Both the position numbers and the translations under genes were made by a program. Below the pieces are notes generated by a model. It worked only from the letters and a program-made list of their open reading frames with translations. It did no database searches and was not told the DNA's origin. This document shows, in pieces, positions 55,146 through 64,000 of a DNA stretch of 64,000 nt. This stretch comes from Gymnothorax reevesii (lineage: Eukaryota > Chordata > Actinopteri > Anguilliformes > Muraenidae). The stretch covers positions 120,737,947 to 120,801,946 of the forward strand of contig CM056573.1 of the NCBI GenBank assembly GCA_029721435.1. The letters run 5' to 3'. Position 1 is the first letter of the stretch. Each line of letters opens with the position of its first letter.

Positions 55146-57211
55146 CATCACGACTTCTAAAAGTTTTCGAGTTTTTACAGCAAGGGTTAATGTTGAGCAG
55201 GGCAGTCAAAGTTTCCTTGCTCCTTGCAAAATGGTCTATTTTTCAATACTCCTACTGCAAGTTGCATACCTTCAGCCCAATCCAAAACAGCAAACAGAAA
55301 TTTATTATCTCATTCCATTCTAATGTTATTGACAGTAACTGTGACGTAGCGTTCAGGAACCACACGCAAGACATAGAAATCCAAAAAACATATGCCTTTA
55401 ATGAGGTCCGAGTCAAAGCCAAAAAACAAGAATTGCCAAGCCACAATATAAAATCAAAAAACAGTGTTGACTAGACAGGGGCCAGAACCAGGAAGACAGA
55501 TGAGCAAAGGTACATAAACGGTAGGCAAAAAGTCGTAGTCAATGAACAAAGCCAAGGGTCACACACAGGGCATCCAAACACAGAAATCGTTGTCATACAA
55601 AAAATGGGTTAAAATCCAAAAAGACAAAACAATACAAGAAGGCAATGGCAAGAATCGTAGTCAGACAAACCAGTAAAGAAAAACAATACTCAATGGCATA
55701 CACGGCACTCTGCACAAAGAAATATTAATCAACATTGTGACAAAGTCAAAACTGCAGTGAGGACTTAAATAGACGGGAGGGAGGTCACATACTACGCAGG
55801 AAACAGGTGAGCTGGATCAGACTAATTACATTGGGAGAATCACATGAGGGAAACCCTGAGCATGAAAATTGGCGAAAGCCATGACACGGACGGGAATCAC
55901 ACAGACAGCCTATGACATTTAAGCCGCTCCGGGCAGGGAGTTCTAAGTGCACAGATAATGAGTGCAGGAAAGTAATTAAGCACGTGCGAGAGATCTCACA
56001 GAAACGCAGGCGGAGACAGGTAAAACTGAGCAAGAGGCGGAGACTAGAACAGGTCGATTGCTGAGAGGGAATTAGTATTAATTAGTAGCCGTGCAACTTT
56101 ACAGATTTAACTAGAGTGCTCGTTAGTAAGTTAGCAATCTATATACATGGATTAGTTGTGTTAGTAGACTATGATACAAAATACAAATATTAGTTTTGTT
56201 AGTAATCAGAACAGTACGATAAAGGAAGTAAACGAGAATCGAAGGAATATATTAAACACCAGAATTCATTTAAATCACCCAAAGTCAGTGAGCAAGCAGA
56301 CAGGGAAGACGGACTGAACCAACTAGATCACAAGACAGGGTAGAAAAGTGCAATGGAATTGAGAAATGGAATGAACTAATACCTGACAATAACAATAACC
56401 AAAAATAGGCGTGCAATGCACGGAATACCCCTCAGCCTGATGTCGAAGTTTTTGTAGAAGCCCACCCGCCCACCCGCCCAACCACACGAAGGATAGCAAT
56501 ACCCCGTCAGCCTTGAGGGCTGAGGGGTAAAAACAATAAATAAAAGACAAATTCATGAACACTGAACCTGAACATAAACATGAACAAAAACCATAACCAT
56601 GACAGTAACATGAATTTAATTAACTGGTAAATGCATTGAAAGCCGCTACTAAAAGTCTGTTTTTCTCGAAATGGACCCTTTTTACAAAAAACAAGTGTTA
56701 TTTGGTTAATATTCATTCAAATTCACCCAGGTTTGTTTTATTTCGTAGATAACATCCAGTTCATAAAAGATACGCTGCCTTACCCTGGAGTAATAGAACA
56801 TTATAACCATAATCTAGCTGCTTCTCCGCTGCCACCGCTCCGATCCACCCTGTTATTGCTTTTCTAAAAAGGCCGCTGAACCAAACGTATCCCACCAAAT
56901 CAAACAAAGTTGGAGGCAAATGAAAGAATTTCAGCAGCTACAATTTGATACCAAAATTACAATAAAAGACCTATGAATCTTAGAGAAAATACATTTTGAA
57001 TAAGCAGTTTCTTGGCAGAGTGTAACAGATCCACCCTTTTTTAGAGCCCACCTCATGACATGTGACCAGATGTGCCTTTTCATACTTACCCGACCTCCTG
57101 TCTGTCTCTCCATCCCTCTTTCGCGTTTTGTTTCCAGGCCAGGACACCAAAACTGTGTGGGGATCTGAGTTTTTCATGTTTGTTTTGAAGGTATTTTTAA
57201 AAAATGTTCCA
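55146..57211. other. No gene seen; probable old repeats
   Basis: 55340-55930 has the composition of an interspersed repeat similar to 15058-15362. The remainder is AT-rich with a cccacccgcccacccgccc tract near 56461. Confidence 0.5.
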
Positions 57212-57305
57212 TTATTGCTCCCTGCCTATGCCCGTAGTCAGCTGGGATAGGCTCCAGCTCGCCCCACGACCCAAGTGAGGAGTAAGCGGGTATAGAAAAT
57301 TAATG
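57212..57305 (+). repeat. L2-type / SINE 3' tail fragment
   Basis: Contains agctgggataggctccagct, cccacgacccaagtgagg and agtaagcgggtatagaaaat, the terminal segment shared by fish L2 LINEs and the SINEs that borrow it. Confidence 0.75.
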
Positions 57306-58603
57306 AATGTTGCATTATTGCTGTGCTTAAAAAGAGTGATACAAATAATTATTGAGAGGGAAAATGGAAGGGTTTGTTGGGCTGAATAGACTGGTCTTGT
57401 AATCTGTCCTCTGTTGCTTTATGCATTGTCAACTACGTCCAACTATGTGCATGTGGTCTTGTTCCAGTAAAAGTCTACCATTGCAACATTACCAGAACAC
57501 CCAGTGCTTGGTGCAGGAATTAAAATTCATCCTATTTCAACCCTAAGGGTAAAAGGCCTCCTACTGATTCTATTATTGGACATGTCTGGAAAGATGTTGC
57601 GTCTGAAAATACATTTCTGCCAAACATTGCTGAAACTGCATTACGAGAGCCACCGCTGTACCACTGTATCATAATCGGACTATAATGCTTCACATGGTTC
57701 AAATCACAGCAAAGATAAATGCACTCCACTGACCAGGGTAAAGTCCAGCCACAGTGCTAGCAGTGAAATTTCTATAAACCTAATAGTAAACAGGAAACAG
57801 CCCAATTTAACAATGGTTTAAGACGTTTAAGATGTTTTACAATTTTCAAATAAACTACAGCACAACAAAGTAATTGTTATTACCACATAAACACTCTAAA
57901 CAACAGTAACCTAACGCATTCTGGATCTACCATCATTTAATAGGTTTCGCACCTCAAAACTTACAGCATATCTTCAACTAACAGTTGTGAGATATTGTTG
58001 AACTGTTCATTTGCAGTGAAGAACTAGCAGAGGTCGAAGTAAAGGCCCAAATGATGGTAAAATCTCAGAATGGGCTACCACTGCTGTGAAGGCCTAAGCT
58101 TAGGTAGAGCCTTCCAGCAAGCAGTCAACTCTCCAGCACCCTTCTACCATGGTAAACAGCTGGTTAGAATGCATCCCCTCAGAGGGCTGGCCTCTGTGAG
58201 CAAAGTTCCTTCAGCCAACAGGCTGTTTAGTTTTAAAAAATAAATTAAAACTTCCTCAAATACCAAGCACCAAGGAGGGTGAGATTAATCCTTGAAATGC
58301 TAAGTTTCCTGAAGCAGAACACAGTAGCAACAGAGCAGCACAGATTTTGCATCCTATTCTCTGTGCCGTTTCAAAATTATAAATCTACCAGCGTAACTTC
58401 ATGTTGTTCAGGAAGATACACCACACAGAGGGATCCCGCATCATTTTCCAAGATTACATCGCGGCCTTCTTGGCAGATATTGCTCACCATTACCCCCGTT
58501 GTTGGCCTCAGTCACACACAATTCAGTCACACTCTGCTCTCCTAGCTGCATCAACAGTCAGGAGCGCTGGATTCACATAAGAAGTGGGGGGGGGGACGTT
58601 TGG
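57306..58603. other. No feature recognised
   Basis: Unique, moderately AT-rich sequence; a G10 tract sits at about 58586. Confidence 0.6.
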
Positions 58604-58611
58604 CTCATTCC

Positions 58612-61552
58612 CATAGACTGTATAAAAAGATGGACGAAGCAACCATGACATCACCCATTGGTTTCAGCATATCATGAAGGAAGCCTCGATTTTGGCAATT
58701 TGAATTGCGCCAATGTTGTCATTTTGAAACCGGAGGTGATTTCTATTGGACGAAAGCGAGAATCAAGATCCAAGGAAGGACGTGAGAGGTGGATCTGACC
58801 ATATCAGAAGAGGACCAGAGGATAGCCATGCCTATTCTTTATTCTAGTCTACTTGGGACCATAATTTACAAAAATGAACATTATGATATATCAAAGGAGA
58901 CTTGAAACTTGCTATCGCTACCATAAGATATTGTGAAAAATTATTATTTAAATGAAAAATTAAGACGGAAAGTAGGGTCATTTTCTCATAGACTTCTATA
59001 ACATTGAACTTCTTTCTGCAACCACCGACGTCGCCATCTGCTGGCCATTAAAGGGGACCTAATATACTATTTTAACAACTTTATATTTTGGTCTTTCACT
59101 CCCCTAGAGTACTCTGATCGCGCAAAGTAAAAAAAAGGTACTTATTTCGCTCGTACTGCCAACCCCAAAAAACCCCATTTGTAGTCCATAGTAGTCTCTG
59201 CCTGAAACGCCTCATTGGGGTGGCTCTTCCGCTATTGCCCCCACTCCCCGTGTGCCCACTTTCTTCTGACTGGCCAGCTCTGTGGAGGGCAGATCTAGGC
59301 GGTATGATGCGGTGTCACAGTGAAACGTGAGACGCGTCTGCCATCTGAGCTAAGGAATCAGCGGGGAAATTCTGCTATAAAATGCAGTACATGCATATAG
59401 ATCAAATGAAATTAACTTTTTCTAATAAACGCAACGGCGAAAGTGGAGGATGCAGTGCGAAAGTCTGGCAGCTCAAGCACGAATTTGCTATCGGCTGCAG
59501 TTTGCTACGGCAACAGTTGGTGAGTGCAGCAGTTTTTCTACTCCAAGCTAGGATGCAGGGGAAGCTAGAATCCACCCCATATAGACACATTTGTAGAACA
59601 GGTCGACATGTCCAAGTGGAGACCATAGAAATCTGGTGGGTCTGAGTTCAGAGGGAAACATGGACAGTGAGGGGCAGCTAAAAGTGGACCAACAGCTTAT
59701 GGACTGCTTCGGTGTGTATTAGGACCTGCTGGTTCGTGTGCATAGCTGTGGTGTGTTGTTAGCGTGGCGAAACGAACTAATCTGTCCTGTGAAAAATTCA
59801 TTTCATGTTTGATGTGAAAGTAGCTTTATGGATAGTGCGCGACAGCTAGAGAGAGCTCGGTTATGTTATGAACATAATACAGGTTTTGCAGACCATAAGT
59901 TCCATTAGGGCGAACAACAAGTCGATTATGTGGAGCTAGCGAATTGATCACTTCTACGGGGAAGAATTACCTATTTAATCTCCGCCTTTTTCGGCTTTTT
60001 ATTAGCCACAACAATTTCAAAAGGGGGATGAAATTATGTCAAGTTAGTGCAGAGAAATCATTTGTAAACCGGCAGAGCTTCTGCGTTTCACATTGCATTC
60101 ATGGTAGCACCAGAGAGCTTGCTCAGACATTTGTGAAGTATCCAGCTGATCCCAGTCATGGATAAGTGAAGCGATCGCTAACTGTAGTGGCTACAATCGG
60201 GCAACGTTATGATGAAACTGCCACATTGATGCTTACCAAAGTCACACAAATATAACGATCAGAATTACTGCATATACGTTAACCAGGAGCATTTTTAATT
60301 AGCAAGACACGCAAACTTACATGCAGTAGCTGGTAACCAAGCGGTTATAACCACAGAGACAAATCCTTGCAATACAGGTTTTACAGACAGCAAGTTCTGT
60401 TACTGTGAACAGTTGTACCAAGCATCCAAATTACAAACAAGTATTAAAAGTTAGCTTCAAATGAGGTTAATGTTCACACACCTTCAGTAGAATTTCCCCT
60501 GATATCACTCATGCATAATTAGGACACAAACATTAGCAACAGTAACTTGGCTACGTTAGCCATTGTGCTACAGCTACAATCAACTGGCTATCACGTCAGG
60601 ATGGCTTATGCAGTAAAAGTAGCTAACAGTTTCTGTGTCTGTGAGTCACGGACAGTCGCGACAGATACAGGCTTTATCTTCAGATATTTTAAAAAGCCTG
60701 CATTTGAGGCCAGTTGTTAGTGCTAACTATCACTAGCAGTCCTGCTAGCCATCCGTAACACGTTAGCTTCACTTACATTATTTGCTGTTATATGGTTACT
60801 TACAAATTGTGGCTCCAAGCGCTTGATCGATGCAACTGCTTCAGGTTTGAGAAGCAGCTGAAACGCTTATCCTATGTTGAATTATCCTTTATTGACAAAG
60901 CCGTCTTTGGTGAAATGCTGAGCACAAATAGCAAACGTTTCCTTTGGTCGTGGCTGTTTGCTTCAAGCAAACAAAAAAAGCTACCCACTGATTTCTGGCG
61001 GCATCAGCTTTTGGAAGAGAAATATTCGGTTTTTTTTTCCCGCGTCCAAAAGTAAACGGACAAGTAGCTTTGGGAGAGATACTGACAAAATTGCCCCTAA
61101 AATGATCTGCGGTTCTTCTTTTGTATTTCCAAAAGTGTAGACGCTACTGAGGCATAGTATGATGTGCCGTTGTTAGTGCCTGCTAAAATAGTTTCCGGTG
61201 TAGGCAGATCCATCGCAGTGGTTAGCTCTGGCTAGGTCTGTACTAATTAGACGGCAAAACCTGACGTCAGGTTTTATCCAGATCTCGTGAAGATCTCAGG
61301 AGGAGCTGTTCAGAAAGGAAATCACGCTCACGAAATCACATTCTTGGATTACGGCAAAATCCCTGTATTTTATGTTTGGAAACTTTTCAGAGGTTGAGCA
61401 TGGTCAACCAACATTATAACATTACTAATATGTAATAAAAGAAGGATCAGCATGTTAGGTCCCCTTTAAATAGAATGCCATTTTACAGTACTTCCGCATG
61501 GGCTTCTTTTTTTAGACCAGAGTGCTGCGTCCATCTTTTTATACAGTCTATG
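58612..61552. mobile_element. hAT-like MITE (about 520 bp) split by a TTAA element
   Basis: The ends are catagactgtataaaaagat and its exact inverted complement, about 25 bp. Flanking 8-mers ctcattcc (58604-58611) and ctcatacc (61553-61560) differ at one base, consistent with a hAT-type duplication. All but about 520 bp of the span is the inner element at 59052-61465. Confidence 0.78.
59052..61465. mobile_element. TTAA-flanked DNA element (piggyBac- or Kolobok-like), 2.4 kb
   Basis: The ends aggggacctaatat and inverted aggggacctaacat are bounded by TTAA on both sides (59048-59051, 61466-61469). The interior holds two short plus-strand frames, 59382-59645 (87 codons) and 60792-61055 (87 codons, with SYVELSFIDKAVFGEML and FLWSWLFASSKQKKLP). 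I recognise neither as a transposase. It is probably non-autonomous and sits in the MITE at 58612-61552. Confidence 0.75.
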
Positions 61553-61560
61553 CTCATACC

Positions 61561-62055
61561 CGTTAACACAGACACACGTCCCAAGTCCTTCACCTCGTCT
61601 TTAAAACTAATGCTTTAGACTTTTCGTTTCGATGTGCATCATGAATTAATGCATAGTGAGGTCCGTGCCTGGGTAGGCACGATCAGCCAGAGCTTAAATC
61701 GTATAGTACATGCATACAAAAATATTTATTAAGTAGAACTCAATATTAAAACCACTGCCAAGTCAATCAAGCTGCTGCTGTCAAAACATCGGCAGATTAT
61801 AGCGCGGACACAATTACTTGGCAATTGTATATTGATATCAGAACAAGAATCAGCGAGTGGACATTGTAAAAACAGTTGATCTGTGCTCACGCTCATGTGC
61901 AGTACCCAGAAACACTTGCTGTCACAATGACGATATCAACAGCAGAATAAAATTATCATTGTTTGTTTTATTAAGCATTTTACAAAAAGAAATCTAAAGT
62001 ATTTAATGTTATAACGACTTATGTTCAATTAAAATGATGACTAATGTACCGCACG
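61561..62055. other. No feature recognised
   Basis: AT-rich unique sequence between the TTAA/hAT nest and the decayed hAT fragments. Confidence 0.55.
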
Positions 62056-62660
62056 CACGGCGCCAGAATTTCAGTTTGGGGTGGGCCAGACCAATTGTGG
62101 ATGGGGCTAAATTCCAAAGATTACGTCACTTAATAAAACTTAAGCCCAGTTCAGCCCAAAGATTGCTGACGAGACGAGACCGTTTTAGAACGTTGTAGGG
62201 ATGAGTTGCAGCATTGTGAACTGGCCCGTCGCAACTCGACTCAAGCCGGCAGGTGGTGTCGCCGAAGATTCAACATGTTATATCACAAGAGGCTGGTTTT
62301 TGAACTTAGGGTGCGTGCGAGCACGTCTGCAAGTAAGCCGGCTATGCGAGATTACCGAAAAACTATAAGAGAATCTTGCCAAGTTGCACAAGCCCTCCAA
62401 ACCACGCGATGGCTGATCGCTCATTTTTCAGTTCTGGCTACGCCACTAATTTGAAATACACATTTGAAATTTTGCGTTGCATTTGAAATTCCGCGTACAA
62501 ATGAACGATTGTCGTTTGCCTTAACGAAGTGAACAAGCAACGCCTGATAGTGCGGAGTGTTTTCGGATTGAATGCATATGATTGCGATAGTCAGAACGAA
62601 TAATTGTTTTAAAGAGATGTTAAGAGCCCTCCCAACATTAAGTTCTGGCTAAGCCACGGC
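62056..62660. mobile_element. Decayed hAT-type fragments
   Basis: gcacggcgccagaatttcag (62060) and the inverted gttctggctacgccacta (62426) look like degenerate hAT ends. From 62456 to 62640 the sequence (gcaacgcctgatagtgcgga, gtgttttcggattgaatg, aattgttttaaag) matches part of the element at 8868-9735, followed by another hAT-like end (gttctggctaagccac). Confidence 0.5.
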
Positions 62661-64000
62661 CATGGACGACTCCAAATTATCGCCCCTTTCTTTTTTGTTT
62701 GTCCTCGTTGCTTTCTTAACAGCTGAAATGCAACCATTGCGCCTATCTTATCAACGCTAGGAAAACAGGCCTAAAAAGCCAGGAGTTAAAATGGAAGCGC
62801 TGAGAGTCAGTGCTATGGAAACGATACATCCTCTCATCTCGTCATATCTATGTGAACTGGCAGGTTTCAGAACATCGCACACCGGTGTGAAGTTGGAAGT
62901 TTCAACTTGTCTCCTCACGAATCTTTGGTCTGGGCTTTAATATTCACTTAGCTAATAAAAACATCTAGCTGATGTACTACTATATTATCTCTTTTATATC
63001 GAATTAGGTTGCTAATGTTACTTAAATATTTTGTTGCATTTTTTTATGTTTCAGTGCATAGGCTACCTATTCGCGATGGCGCTCCTTGGTTCTGACCAAA
63101 GAGGAGCGCCTGGAATACTTTACACGCAGGATGCGCTGCAGCACATCTCCTTAAAAGCGGCCACGTTGACCACGGTTAAAGCGTCAACATACCCAACCAT
63201 TTAAATTCGTTTTTAAAATTAACACATTTTTATCATTAATGAATTGAATCATGAAATGTATTTAAAAATATATATATATATATATATTTTTTTTTTTTTA
63301 AGTTCAGGGTGGGCGTGTAGATGAGTGGGTGGGCCTAGGTCCAGCTAGGCCCACCCATAACGCCGTGCCGGATGTACTGTGATGACATCGACTTGTCAGC
63401 ACCATGACTGAGAAATGAAAGCAGTTGCAGTGGTATAAATATCCAGTAGCACTGGTCTATGGAAATTTTAATTGCAGGTTTTGGTTAGTATGAGCGTCCA
63501 ACTTTGAAAGATTCCTTTGCTGATGACGTTCGGGGCCCGACACTGTTGCGAGTGTGCCTGTCAAGCCCCCCCACCCCCCGCCACTGGGCCCTAGTGCCAT
63601 TGCACTCGCTGCACCCCCTATTATGCCACTGGGCAGAGAAGCGTTGTGCCTAAATGATGCCCATTAAAGACAGCGTGACAATAGACTATGTATGCGTAAA
63701 CCTCCTAAACTGTTTATGCTTGAAAATAAAGTGGGAGGAGAGTAAAAGTGGGGGGGCTAATGGCCCCCCACCCCCCCCACCCCCTTCCAGTGCCAGTGTC
63801 AACAGTAACTTCTATGTTAAAAAAACACTGAAAAAATGTAAGCATTCATTAAAGCTGCAGTCGGTAACTTTGAAGAGAGAGAGGACTTCGCACAAAAATT
63901 TGAAAAAAAGCAACTTTCAGATCCCTCCCCCTCCCTCTCTACTGCACTCATCAGACCCTCCCCTAGAAAGCTACCGTGCACGCGAAGGCACGCAAACTGT
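62661..64000. other. Repeat-rich window end
   Basis: Contains a TA run (63271-63287), C- and G-rich tracts (63568-63782), and from about 63853 a phrase (aaagctgcagtcggtaactt) that looks like the left end of a DNA transposon running out of the window. Confidence 0.45.
63327..63356. repeat. 12-bp-arm hairpin in a GC-rich repeat end
   Basis: gggtgggcctag and ctaggcccaccc are exact inverses with a 6-bp loop. The surrounding gtgggcc-rich DNA is probably the end of another DNA transposon. Confidence 0.7.

Noticed and set aside
57062..57250. Possible exon after ttttgtttccag
   Set aside because: The frame runs directly into an L2-type repeat tail and shows no known protein.

Overview
The window reads as vertebrate nuclear DNA from a ray-finned fish, most likely a teleost. 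The evidence is a recognisable exon of a vertebrate neuronal gene on the minus strand, and a dense load of fish-type transposable elements: several Tc1/mariner families, hAT and piggyBac-like elements, an L1-clade LINE, an RTE-like LINE, L2-type LINE tails and a Ty3/gypsy fragment. There are no bacterial operons, rRNA, tRNA or CRISPR features. The species cannot be named from the sequence.

Only one host-gene exon could be supported: 42354-42542 on the minus strand. It encodes the first 51 residues of syntaxin-binding protein 6 (amisyn, stxbp6), with a good splice acceptor upstream of the ATG and a canonical donor after a phase-1 break. I did not find the other stxbp6 exons by eye, so most of the window is probably stxbp6 intron or flanking DNA. 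Just downstream of that exon in the sense of the gene lies a minisatellite (39.8-42.3 kb) made of 40-bp units paired into an 80-bp higher-order unit.

Layout: 0-6.7 kb is AT-rich intergenic or intronic DNA with a 160-bp tandem array and a SINE-like repeat. 6.7-14.6 kb carries two hAT-type elements with target-site duplications, an older hAT relative and an L2 tail. 16.9-17.6 kb has a broken Tc1. 23.2-24.3 kb has a second tandem array and a second SINE-like copy. 25.8-33.7 kb is one Tc1/mariner element split by four later insertions (an unknown 1.2-kb insert, a 139-bp piggyBac-like MITE, a 1.25-kb insert and an RTE-like LINE). 39.8-42.5 kb is the minisatellite plus the stxbp6 exon. 43.8-55.1 kb is a deep nest: one mariner holds a second mariner of the same family, which holds a hAT element, a young L1, a gypsy fragment and an unknown DNA transposon, which in turn holds an intact Tc1 element. 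58.6-61.6 kb is a TTAA-flanked element inside a hAT-like MITE. The last 2 kb are decayed repeats.

The features that could still be functional are the stxbp6 exon and the intact Tc1 transposase (49673-50698, minus), which has a complete HTH plus DD34E catalytic core and matching inverted repeats. The L1 at 46876-49008 is 5'-truncated and dead for new jumps, but looks very recent. Its two poly-A tracts and perfect 16-bp target-site duplication suggest a 3' transduction.
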